Of a DNA stretch of 64,000 nt, positions 41,829 to 49,671 are shown in pieces (position 1 is the stretch's first letter; every line of letters begins with the position of its first letter). The stretch lies in assembly GCF_036038375.1 (NCBI RefSeq), contig NZ_CP107935.1, forward strand, positions 4,712,001-4,776,000. The letters run 5' to 3'. The notes under the pieces are model-generated. The model was not told the DNA's origin, ran no database searches, and saw nothing but the letters and a program-made list of their open reading frames with translations. This DNA comes from Streptomyces sp. NBC_00414. Its GTDB lineage: Bacteria; Actinomycetota; Actinomycetes; Streptomycetales; Streptomycetaceae. The position numbers and the translations under genes are program-made.

Positions 41829-42668
41829 TCACGCGAAGAAGGCGACGAGTTCCCGCACGATGTCGTCGGGGCGCTCCTCGGCGAGATAGTGACCCGCCCC
41901 CTTCAGTTCGACGAAGCGCGCGTCCACCGCCAGGCCCTCCAACTGCGCGAGAAGGAGCTCGTAGTACATGCCGCCGATTCCGAGCAGGGGCATGGTCAGT
42001 GCCGGGTAGTCCTTCAGATCGGCGATGTCCTGCTGGAAGGTCTGGTACCAGCCGTTCCCCCCGCGGATCGCGTCCGGCGTGTCGTACGCGGCGGCGTAGA
42101 TGGCTCGGGTCTCCTCGCTGAAGGCCTTGGGGTCGCCGCCCTGGAAGTCGATCAGCCAGTCGACGACGAACCGGAACCGGCCCTCAAGAAGCCGCCCGGG
42201 CAACCGGTCGAGCATGTTGAACGCGAACCACCACGGTGCCGGTTGGCCCGGCTGGGGCAGCATGCGTATCTCGTTGAATATCTCGGTGGGATGCCCGGCC
42301 TCCCACAGAGCGACCTTCCGGGTCGCTTCAGGGTGGTTCGCGGCGAAGCTGTGGGCCACCATCGACCCGATGTCCTCGCCCGCGACATCGACCTGGTCGT
42401 GCCCGAGGGCGCGGACCAGCTCGTAGACGTCCCGGGCCATGGTCTTCTTGTCGTAGCCGTCCAGGGGCTTGTCGGAGTCGCCCATGCCGCGCAGGTCCAC
42501 GGCGATCACCTGGTGGTGCCGCGCCAGCGCCGGCATGACCTTGTGGAACTGGTACCAGGTGCGCGGCCATCCGGGCAGCAGCACCAGGGGGCTGCCCTGG
42601 CCTCCGGTGACGTAGTGCAGCCGAACGCCGTTGACCTCGGCGAAGTCGCTTTTGAAACCCTTGAGCAT
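41829..42668 (-). CDS. Epoxide hydrolase-like alpha/beta hydrolase
   Basis: A 279-residue alpha/beta hydrolase. The oxyanion strand is LVLLPGWPRTWYQFHKVMPA. The nucleophile elbow is VDVAGEDIGSMVAHSFA, with Asp rather than Ser, as in epoxide hydrolases and haloalkane dehalogenases. The base is KGAGHYLAEERP. It would open an epoxide or release a halide from a small substrate. The ATG at 42668 has GAGG at correct spacing. Two copies of the TetR palindrome described at 42725 lie in its promoter. Confidence 0.85.
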   Translation of the reverse strand: MLKGFKSDFAEVNGVRLHYVTGGQGSPLVLLPGWPRTWYQFHKVMPALARHHQVIAVDLRGMGDSDKPLDGYDKKTMARDVYELVRALGHDQVDVAGEDIGSMVAHSFAANHPEATRKVALWEAGHPTEIFNEIRMLPQPGQPAPWWFAFNMLDRLPGRLLEGRFRFVVDWLIDFQGGDPKAFSEETRAIYAAAYDTPDAIRGGNGWYQTFQQDIADLKDYPALTMPLLGIGGMYYELLLAQLEGLAVDARFVELKGAGHYLAEERPDDIVRELVAFFA

Positions 42669-42724
42669 TGCCATCCTCGGATTGCCGTCCACGGGTGAAG
42701 CGGGCGCGCCGGGCACACCCTCAC

Positions 42725-42746
42725 TTCCGCACCGATCGGTACGGAA
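42725..42746. promoter_or_regulatory. TetR operator A (hydrolase promoter)
   Basis: Arms TTCCG and CGGAA surround the core ACCGATCGGT in a 22-base near-perfect palindrome with a single mismatched pair. It is one of four related sites around the hydrolase, TetR and MFS genes. Confidence 0.7.
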
Positions 42747-42762
42747 GAAACCGTAGCAGCCC

Positions 42763-42783
42763 TTCCGCACCGATCAGTACAGA
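42763..42783. promoter_or_regulatory. TetR operator B
   Basis: TTCCGCACCGATCAGTACAG is a degenerate copy of operator A, 38 bases away (between three and four helical turns). Confidence 0.6.
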
Positions 42784-42849
42784 TTCTGGACCCGGGGAGG
42801 CGCAAGGCTCTCGGGATGACCACGAGAGTCGCGAGGACTGCCGGGACCG

Positions 42850-43458
42850 TCAGGCGGACGGCCAGCTCCGCAGGGCCATGTCGGCCACCCGCCGGAGGTC
42901 GTCGCGGGTCGCGCCCGAGGCCGCCTGGACGGCGATGCCGTTCCCCACGGACATGAGGTAGCGGGCGAGCAGGCCGGGATCGGCGTCGCCGGGCAGGTCC
43001 CCTTCGTCGACGGCTTGCCGGAACCGGTCACGAAGGAGGGAGGCGTGCTCGTTGCGCCAGGCGACGAGGACGTCGCGGGCAGGGCGCCCCGCGCCACCGG
43101 CGGCCAGGGAACCCTGGACACCGAGGCACCCGGCGGGGCAACCGGGGCTGGTGGTGGCCCGGACGGAGCCGGTGAGGAACGCGGTGGCCACCTGCCGGGC
43201 GGTCGATTCCCGCACGGCCCGGGCCCCGTACGAGGCGGGGCCTTCGGTGTAGCGCTCCAGGGCCTTGCGGAACAGGTCCTCCTTGCTGCCGAAGGCCGCG
43301 TACATGCTGGTGCGGGTGATGCCCATGGCGCCGGTCAGGTCGGTGAGGCTCGCGCCTTCATAGCCCTGCTCCCAGAAGACCCGCATGGCCCGCTCAAGGG
43401 CCTCGTCGGCGTCGAAACCCCTCGGGCGGCCGATCGGCGCTTTCCGCTGCGTCTCCAT
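42850..43458 (-). CDS. TetR-family regulator of the hydrolase/MFS module
   Basis: A 202-residue TetR protein. The helix-turn-helix lies at about 20-63 (ALERAMRVFWEQGYEGASLT ... GITRTSMYAAFGSKEDLFRK), of the AcrR/YxaF-like group with a Cys-rich stretch SPGCPAGCLGVQGS (about 100-113) that could sense oxidants or electrophiles. It lies between its likely targets, and one copy of the shared palindrome overlaps its own promoter, so autoregulation is expected. ATG at 43458 is preferred; an in-frame GTG lies three codons earlier. Confidence 0.85.
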   Translation of the reverse strand: METQRKAPIGRPRGFDADEALERAMRVFWEQGYEGASLTDLTGAMGITRTSMYAAFGSKEDLFRKALERYTEGPASYGARAVRESTARQVATAFLTGSVRATTSPGCPAGCLGVQGSLAAGGAGRPARDVLVAWRNEHASLLRDRFRQAVDEGDLPGDADPGLLARYLMSVGNGIAVQAASGATRDDLRRVADMALRSWPSA

Positions 43459-43474
43459 ACGGTCCACCCTACCT

Positions 43475-43495
43475 TTCCGTACCGCACGGTGCAGA
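43475..43495. promoter_or_regulatory. TetR operator D (regulator promoter)
   Basis: TTCCGTACCGCACGGTGCAG keeps the ACCG-NN-CGGT core and the TTCCG arm. It lies 17 bases before the regulator start. Confidence 0.6.
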
Positions 43496-43509
43496 TCTGC
43501 TACGGTCCA

Positions 43510-43531
43510 TTCAGTACCGATCGGTACCGAA
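43510..43531. promoter_or_regulatory. TetR operator C (MFS promoter)
   Basis: The core GTACCGATCGGTAC is a perfect 14-base palindrome flanked by TTC and GAA. It lies about 100 bases before the MFS start and is the best of the four sites. Confidence 0.7.
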
Positions 43532-43628
43532 GAATTTCCAGGTCACCCACATAGGGCAGATCTGTCGGCCGATGGCATGGCCTCGACCGACCCGCCTGCG
43601 TTTCCGTTCAGGAAGGTCCCACGCACTG

Positions 43629-44897
43629 ATGTCCTCCTCCCCGGAGCAATCCGCCAAGCTGCCGTTCGTCGTCTGGCTGCTGACGCTCGGCACGTTCCTG
43701 ATGGGCACCACCGAGTTCATCGTCGCCGGCATCCTGCCCGAGATGGCCGCCGATCTCGGGGTCGGCGTCTCCCGCGGCGGCCTGCTCATCACCTTCTTCG
43801 CCGTCGGCATGATCGTCGGGGCGCCCGCGATGGCGATCGCCACCCTGAGGCTGCCCCAAAGGTCCACGCTGGTACTGGCGCTGGCCGTCTTCGCCCTCGG
43901 ACACGTGATCGCCGCACTCGTCTCCTCCTTCGCGCTGGTGCTGGTCGCCCGCGTGATCACGGCGTTCGCCACCGGCACCTTCTGGGCCGTCGCCGGGGCC
44001 GTCGCGCTCGCCGCCGTCGCCCCCAACGCCCGCGCCCGCGCTTCCGGCATGATCATCAGCGGTATCGGCCTGGCCACGGTGATCGGCGTCCCGATCGGAT
44101 CCCTGGTCGGCAATCACATCGGCTGGCGCGGCGCGTTCTGGGCCCTGGCCGCCCTCGCCGGCGTCGTCGCCCTGGTCATCGGCCGCTTCATCCCCGCCGC
44201 CTCCCACACCGACGGCGTACCCTCCGTACGGTCGCAGTTCGCGGCGCTGCGCTCGGGGCGCTTCTGGCTCACCTGGGTCGCGGGCGTACTGCTGCTGGGC
44301 GGAGTCATGGCCGTCTACTCCTATGTCGCACCGCTGCTCACCGACCGGGCCGGCGTCCCCACCGGCGCCGTCTCCCTGATCCTCGTCGGTTACGGCATCG
44401 GCGCCCTGATCGGCACGAACATCGGCGGACGTCTCGGTGACCGCGCGCCACTGGCCGCGCTGGCCGGTGCGGCCCTGATCGCCTTCCTGGTCCTGGCCCT
44501 GCTGCAGACCCCGCTGTCCACCGACCCGGTGGCCACCGTCGTGCTGCTGATACTGATGGGCCTGGCCGGCCAGTCGGTGCCCCCGGTCGCCAGCACCCTG
44601 GCCGTGCGCTTCGCGGGCAACGCGCCCACCCTCGCCTACGCGCTTTCCGCCTCGGCGTTCAACGTCGGCATCGCGGGCGGCTCCCTCACCGCCGGCGTCG
44701 CGCTGGACTCCTCGCCGGGCCTGACCGGTCCGGCGCTGGTGGGCATGCTCATGGTCGCACTCGCCCTGGTGCCGCTGGCCGCGCTCGGCGCCCTGCGCGC
44801 CACCCGCACGGACGTGCCTGCGCTCCCGGCGTCCGAACCGTCTCGGGCCCGTGGGACCGAGGAGCCGTCACGGACCGCCGAGGAGGCCAGGGCCTGA
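43629..44897 (+). CDS. MFS transporter (drug/sugar efflux, AraJ/Cmx type)
   Basis: A 422-residue MFS protein with 12 predicted helices. The first helix is of the DHA1 chloramphenicol/AraJ subfamily: LGTFLMGTTEFIVAGILPEM. The motif C-like turn is SGIGLATVIGVPIGSLVGNH, followed by IGWRGAFWALAALAGV. It exports drugs or metabolites by proton antiport. It is divergent from the TetR gene, with operators between them. The cytosolic C-terminal tail of about 35 residues is charged. Confidence 0.9.
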   Translation: MSSSPEQSAKLPFVVWLLTLGTFLMGTTEFIVAGILPEMAADLGVGVSRGGLLITFFAVGMIVGAPAMAIATLRLPQRSTLVLALAVFALGHVIAALVSSFALVLVARVITAFATGTFWAVAGAVALAAVAPNARARASGMIISGIGLATVIGVPIGSLVGNHIGWRGAFWALAALAGVVALVIGRFIPAASHTDGVPSVRSQFAALRSGRFWLTWVAGVLLLGGVMAVYSYVAPLLTDRAGVPTGAVSLILVGYGIGALIGTNIGGRLGDRAPLAALAGAALIAFLVLALLQTPLSTDPVATVVLLILMGLAGQSVPPVASTLAVRFAGNAPTLAYALSASAFNVGIAGGSLTAGVALDSSPGLTGPALVGMLMVALALVPLAALGALRATRTDVPALPASEPSRARGTEEPSRTAEEARA

Positions 44898-44941
44898 CGC
44901 GGCCGTCCACCGCGCGCAAGGGCCGCCGCGGCCGCGCCGCC

Positions 44942-45010
44942 AGGCCGTGCCGCGAAGTCCCGTCGCTCGCCCGCGGGGCCGCCGTGGTCGCCTCGGTCGC
45001 GGCACGGCCT
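44942..45010. terminator. Inverted repeat between convergent transporter genes
   Basis: AGGCCGTGCCGCGA (44942-44955) and its exact complement (44997-45010) are 14-base arms with a 41-base loop; the right arm touches the stop of the EamA gene. It is probably a bidirectional terminator. Confidence 0.65.
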
Positions 45011-46043
45011 AGCCCACGTTCTTGGCTCTGCCCCGACCGACCTGCGTGCGTACGGCGCCCATGCTCGCCGCGATGACCAGGGTGATCGCGAGCCCTTCGG
45101 TGACGGACAGCGTCTGGCTCAGCACCAGGAAGCCGGCGATCGAGGCGACGGCCGGTTCCAGGCTCATCAGGACCGCGAAGGTGGAGGCGGGCATCCGGCG
45201 CAGGGCGATGAGTTCCAGCGTGTACGGGAGGACGGAGGAGAGGATCGCGACGGCGGAGCCCAGGGCGATCGTGGTCGGGTTCAGAAGCTTGTCGCCGGAC
45301 TCGATCACCCCCAGGGGCAGGAACAGCACGGCCGCGACCACCATGGCCATCGCCAGCCCGTCGGCCTGCGGGAAGCGACGCCCCGTACGCCCGCTGAAGA
45401 CGATGTACGCCGCCCACATCGCGCCTGCCGACAGGGCGAAGGCGACACCGACCGGGTCGAGGCTGCTGAATCCTCCGCCGCCCAGCAGGAAGACACCGCC
45501 GAGGGCGAGACCGGCCCAGACGAGGTTGACGGCCCGGCGGGAGGCGACCACCGAGAGGATCAGCGGGCCGAGCACTTCCAGGGTGACGGCGGGGCCGAGC
45601 GGGATGCGGGCCACCGACTGGTAGAAGAGGCCGTTCATCGCGGCCATCGTGATGCCGAAGACGACGACGGTGCCCCAGTCGGCGCGCGAGTGCCCGCGCA
45701 GTCTGGGCCGGCAGATCACCATCAGCACGATCGCGGCGACCGCCAGCCGGAGCGTCACGACGCCGAGTGCTCCGGAGCGCGGCATGAGGCTCACGGCGAG
45801 CGCGCCGCCGAACTGGACGCTGATGCCTCCGGCCAGCACCAGGCCCACCGGACCCAGGGCCCGGATGCCTCTCGGCGGCGCGGCGGTCGGTTGCTCCGGC
45901 GCGGGGGTGTGGCCTGACACGGGAGCCGGGCCCGCCACGGCGGTCGCGGGGTCGGCGACCGTGAGGGGCTCGTCGGCGCTGGGGATGGTCACGGGGCGTC
46001 CAGGAAGTTCGGGGCGGGGCGGAATGGGGACGGGCGGGTGCAT
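45009..46043 (-). CDS. EamA/RhtA-family metabolite exporter
   Basis: A 344-residue DMT-superfamily protein with two EamA repeats and about 10 helices (from GPVGLVLAGGISVQFGGALA near 65 to ITLVIAASMGAVRTQV). The second repeat contains LSSVLPYTLELIALRRMPAS and LMSLEPAVASIAGFLVL. RhtA relatives export threonine, homoserine or related compounds. The N-terminal 60 residues are Pro-rich and cytosolic. The ATG at 46043 has no ribosome site, so the message may be short-leadered. A triad of TGGACT arms lies just upstream. Confidence 0.85.
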   Translation of the reverse strand: MHPPVPIPPRPELPGRPVTIPSADEPLTVADPATAVAGPAPVSGHTPAPEQPTAAPPRGIRALGPVGLVLAGGISVQFGGALAVSLMPRSGALGVVTLRLAVAAIVLMVICRPRLRGHSRADWGTVVVFGITMAAMNGLFYQSVARIPLGPAVTLEVLGPLILSVVASRRAVNLVWAGLALGGVFLLGGGGFSSLDPVGVAFALSAGAMWAAYIVFSGRTGRRFPQADGLAMAMVVAAVLFLPLGVIESGDKLLNPTTIALGSAVAILSSVLPYTLELIALRRMPASTFAVLMSLEPAVASIAGFLVLSQTLSVTEGLAITLVIAASMGAVRTQVGRGRAKNVG

Positions 46044-46059
46044 GTTTTGTACATCGTGG

Positions 46060-46087
46060 TGGACTTGCCAGTCCAGGGTAATGGACT
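46060..46087. promoter_or_regulatory. TGGACT/AGTCCA triad upstream of the EamA gene
   Basis: TGGACT (46060), AGTCCA (46070) and TGGACT (46082) form two overlapping inverted repeats and one direct repeat spaced 22 bases. This arrangement is typical of GntR/MocR-type regulators such as PdxR. No such gene is nearby. Confidence 0.5.
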
Positions 46088-46194
46088 TCGTCAGGGTTGT
46101 GAAGCCATTTTGGCACTTACGGGGGCGCTCCACTGGGTGTGCGGGATCCCCACGGGGTGGGTGCGGGGGCCGTGGCGGGTGCGCGGGTTCGTGT

Positions 46195-46232
46195 GGGCCT
46201 GGTGCGCCGTTCCCCGCGCCCCTTGAAGCCTG
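46195..46232. repeat. Single GC-rich core
   Basis: GTGCGCCGTTCCCCGCGCCC plus CTTGAAGCC is one copy of the dispersed element, in the gap between the EamA gene and the dehydrogenase stop. Confidence 0.7.
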
Positions 46233-46251
46233 GGAAGGTGGGGCCCGGCTT

Positions 46252-49233
46252 TCAGTGGGGTGGCAGGGACTCGGCCAGGACCTCTGCCAGGTGGCGGCCT
46301 GTGGTCCCTGCCGTTTGGTGTAGTTGGGTGCGGCAGGAGAAGCCGTCGGCCAGGACCAGGGTTTCGTCGGTCGCCTCGCGGACCGCCGGGAGCAGTTGTT
46401 CCTCGGCGCAGGCCGTCGACACCTCGAAGTGGCCCTTCTCGAAGCCGAAGTTGCCCGCGAGACCGCAGCAGCCGCCCGCCAGGGTGCCGGTCAGGCCCGC
46501 CGCCTCACGCAGCCGGCGGTCCGCCGCGTCCCCCAGGACGGCATGCTGGTGGCAGTGGGTCTGGCCCACGACCGGGCGGTCCAGACGCGGGGGCGTCCAG
46601 TGCGGGGCGTGGCGTTCCAGCGCCTCCGCGAACGTCACCACCGCCGTCGCCAGGCGCCGCGCGCGCGGATCGTCGGGCAGCAGCTCCGGCAGGTCCGTGC
46701 GCAGGGCCGCCGCGCAGCTCGGTTCGAGGACGACGACGGGCGGCGGTGCCGGGTCGGGGCCCGGGTCGAGGAGCGGCTCCATCAGGTCGAGGGTGCGGCG
46801 CATCACCGTACGGGCGCGGTCCAGTTGTCCCGTCGAGACGTAGGTCAGGCCGCAGCAGACCCGGCCACGCGGGGCCGCCCGCCGCCCAGGGGAGGACGGC
46901 CCGCCGCCGGACACCGCCGTCACGTTCAGCCCCGCCGCCTCCAGGACCCGTACGGCCGCCTTCCCGACGGACGGGGAGAGGTGTTCCGTGAAGGTGTCCG
47001 GCCAGAGGACGACCGTCGGGCGGGGCGGGCCGCCGGCGTCCGGCTGCCCGGCGGACCCGGTACTCCGTTCCACGGACGCGGTACGCGTCCCGCCGTCGCG
47101 GGCCCACCACCGGCTGAACGTCTCCCCCGCCACCCGCGGGATCTCCCGCTGCGGCGCGATGCCGCCCAGCCGCTTGGCGAGTGCCGCCAACGGCCGTACC
47201 GAGGCGAGGAGGTTGACCAGTCGCGCCGTACGCGTGCGGCCCACCAGGCGCAGCCACAGCGGCAGCCACCCCATCGTGTAGTGCGCCGCCGGCCGCCTGC
47301 GGCCCTCGTAGTGGTGGTGCAGGAACTCCGCCTTGTACGTGGCCATGTCGACGCCGACCGGGCAGTCCGAGCGGCAGCCCTTGCAGGACAGGCAGAGGTC
47401 CAGCGCGTCGCGTACCTCCGTGGAGCGCCAGCCGTCCGTGATCACCTCGCCGGCGAGCATCTCGTGCAGCAGGCGTGCGCGCCCCCGCGTGGAGTGCTCC
47501 TCCTCGCCGGTGGCCCGGAAGGACGGGCACATCACCGAGGAGCCCCCTGCCGGCTCGGTGCGGCACTTGGCCACTCCGACACATCGGCGTACGGCCGCCG
47601 AGAAGTCGCCGCCGTCGGCCGGGTAGCCGAACTCGACGTCCACCGGCTCGCGCGGCAGGACCGCGAACCTCAGGTTCTCGTCCAGCCGGTGCGGCCTGAC
47701 CAGCATGCCGGGGTTGAGCAGACCGTCCGGGTCCCAGAGGTCCTTCACCTGTTCGAAGAGACCGACGACCCGGGGCCCGTACATCCTCGGCAGCAGTTCC
47801 GCCCGCGCCTGTCCGTCGCCGTGCTCCCCCGACAGCGAGCCGCCGTGCGAGACGACCAGCCCGGCCAGCTCCTCCGAGAAGCGCCGGAAGCGGCCTACGC
47901 CCGCGGGGGTCAGCAGGTCGAAGTCGATGCGTACGTGGATGCAGCCGTCGCCGAAGTGGCCGTAGGGCGCCCCACGCAGTCCGTGGGACGTCAACAGGCC
48001 CCGGAAGTCCCGGAGATACGCGCCGAGCCGGGCGGGCGGCACCGCGCAGTCCTCCCAGCCGGGCCAGGCCTCGGTGCCGTCCGGCATACGGGTCGCCGTG
48101 CCGCTGGCGTCCTCGCGGATGCGCCACAGGGTGCGTTGGCCTGCGGGGTCGGTGACGACCAGGGAGGCCGTCACGTCCGCAGCGCGGACGATTCCCTCGG
48201 CCCGCGCGCGTGCCTCCGCCTCCGTGTCGCCGCCCGTCTCCACGAACAGCCAGGCGCCGCCGCGCGGCAGACCCGCGTCCGGCGGTACGAGGTCGGCCGC
48301 CATCCCCTCCACCGTGAGCGGGCCGTGCGGCAGCAGCCCGGCCGCCGCTTCCGCCGCCGCGCTCTCGTCGGCGTACGCGAGGACGGCGAGCGCTCGGGCT
48401 CGGGGTGCCTCGACCAGCCGTACGGCCGCCTCCGTGAGGATGCCGAGGGTGCCCTCCGAGCCGCAGAGGAAGCGGGCCACGTCGGCGCCCCGCTCGGGCA
48501 GCAGCGCGTCCAGCGCGTACCCGGAGATGCGGCGCGGGAGGGCGGGGAAGCCGGTGCGGAGTGTTCTCAACTCGGCTTCCACCAGGGCCCGCAGGCCGTC
48601 GGGGGCGCCTGTCCAGTCCTGGCCCGGTCGGAGATGGCTGCCGCGCGCGGTGATGACGGACAGTTCGCGCACGCTGTCCGCCGTGGTGCCCCAGGCCACC
48701 GAGTGGGAGCCGCAGGAGTTGTTGCCGATCATTCCGCCGAGCGTGCAGCGGCCGTGGGTCGAGGGGTCGGGTCCGAAGCGCAGTCCGTGCGGCGCGGCGG
48801 CCTCCTGGAGGCGGTCCAGGACCACTCCCGGCTGCACCACGGCCGTGCGTGTGTCGGTGTCCAGGGACACGATCCGGTTCATGTGGCGGGTGAAGTCGAG
48901 GACCAGGCCCGTGCCGGTCGCCTGACCGGCGATGGACGTGCCGCCGCCGCGGGCCACGACCGGCACGCCCAGTCCGGCGCACGCGGAGAGTGCCGCCGCC
49001 ACGTCGTCGGCGTCTCTCGGGGCGACCACACCCAGGGGGACGCGACGGTAGTTGGACGCGTCCATGGTGTTCAGCGCCCTCGCTGTCGGGTCGAACGCGA
49101 CCTCACCGCGGACGGTCTTCGCCAGCGCCGCCCGCAGCTCGCGCGTCAGTTCCGACTCCCTCCTCAGTTCCGACTCCCGCCTCAGTTCCGGTTCCGGCAT
49201 GCCGAGATCCGTTTCCTTCATGCGCCCAAGCAT
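46252..49233 (-). CDS. FAD-linked oxidase/4Fe-4S fusion (YdiJ-like D-2-hydroxyacid dehydrogenase)
   Basis: A 993-residue fusion. The FAD_binding_4 domain (about 55-250) has PVVARGGGTSIAGQATGTGL and CTLGGMIGNNSCGSHSVAWG. The FAD-oxidase C-terminal domain (about 280-530) contains GHFGDGCIHVRIDFD and GGSLSGEHGDGQAR. A ferredoxin-type region carries DLCLSCKGCRSDCPVGVDM (about 630). Two CCG-like domains follow (VCCGLTYVSTGQ, GGCCGLAGNFGFEKGH). E. coli YdiJ and relatives oxidise D-2-hydroxyglutarate or D-lactate. The start at 49233 has GGAGGGG. An N-terminal ELRRES repeat (18-bp units, about 49147-49195) is unusual. Confidence 0.85.
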   Translation of the reverse strand: MLGRMKETDLGMPEPELRRESELRRESELTRELRAALAKTVRGEVAFDPTARALNTMDASNYRRVPLGVVAPRDADDVAAALSACAGLGVPVVARGGGTSIAGQATGTGLVLDFTRHMNRIVSLDTDTRTAVVQPGVVLDRLQEAAAPHGLRFGPDPSTHGRCTLGGMIGNNSCGSHSVAWGTTADSVRELSVITARGSHLRPGQDWTGAPDGLRALVEAELRTLRTGFPALPRRISGYALDALLPERGADVARFLCGSEGTLGILTEAAVRLVEAPRARALAVLAYADESAAAEAAAGLLPHGPLTVEGMAADLVPPDAGLPRGGAWLFVETGGDTEAEARARAEGIVRAADVTASLVVTDPAGQRTLWRIREDASGTATRMPDGTEAWPGWEDCAVPPARLGAYLRDFRGLLTSHGLRGAPYGHFGDGCIHVRIDFDLLTPAGVGRFRRFSEELAGLVVSHGGSLSGEHGDGQARAELLPRMYGPRVVGLFEQVKDLWDPDGLLNPGMLVRPHRLDENLRFAVLPREPVDVEFGYPADGGDFSAAVRRCVGVAKCRTEPAGGSSVMCPSFRATGEEEHSTRGRARLLHEMLAGEVITDGWRSTEVRDALDLCLSCKGCRSDCPVGVDMATYKAEFLHHHYEGRRRPAAHYTMGWLPLWLRLVGRTRTARLVNLLASVRPLAALAKRLGGIAPQREIPRVAGETFSRWWARDGGTRTASVERSTGSAGQPDAGGPPRPTVVLWPDTFTEHLSPSVGKAAVRVLEAAGLNVTAVSGGGPSSPGRRAAPRGRVCCGLTYVSTGQLDRARTVMRRTLDLMEPLLDPGPDPAPPPVVVLEPSCAAALRTDLPELLPDDPRARRLATAVVTFAEALERHAPHWTPPRLDRPVVGQTHCHQHAVLGDAADRRLREAAGLTGTLAGGCCGLAGNFGFEKGHFEVSTACAEEQLLPAVREATDETLVLADGFSCRTQLHQTAGTTGRHLAEVLAESLPPH

Positions 49234-49671
49234 GCATGTCCCCTCCGGGGCGACCTGAGTGTCCGCGTCCGGCGGGGAGGGGTGCCTCCGGCGGGGAGGG
49301 GTGGCTGGTGAGCGGACTTCGGCTTTCGGCGCATCGTGGCTGGGCGCGCAGTTCCCCGCGCCCCTGACAGGGCGGCCGGGGCCGACAGGGCTGACGGGGT
49401 GCCGGGGCTGCCTCCCCCGAAGCTGCGTCCGAAGCCCCGGGGGTGGGGGGCGTCCGGGGCGGGCGCCCCCCACCGTCCGGGGCGGGCGCCCCCACCCCCT
49501 CATCCATTTCGTGCGCCCCATTGCGCGCCGGGGCGGCTACTTCGGGATTCGGGGACGAATTGTGAGAGTGCGCCGGAACGTGCCCGTTCCGATCACGAAG
49601 TCCCATATAGTGACCGCCAGTTGAGCACCAGGTGTCGCATCCCGCCCAGGACACGACCGAGGACACGATTC
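49234..49671. other. Divergent region upstream of the conservon
   Basis: About 440 bases without a gene. It holds one GC-rich core (GCGCGCAGTTCCCCGCGCCC, about 49346-49365), a G/C-rich stretch of CCCCCACCGTCCGGGGCGGG-type direct repeats (about 49445-49495), and an AT-richer 49545-49620 segment, probably the conservon promoter (CCCATATAGTGACC at 49602-49615). Confidence 0.5.

Noticed and set aside
49336..49671. In-frame extension of the CvnA-like protein
   Set aside because: It translates a repeat core and low-complexity DNA. The family starts near the ATG at 49672.
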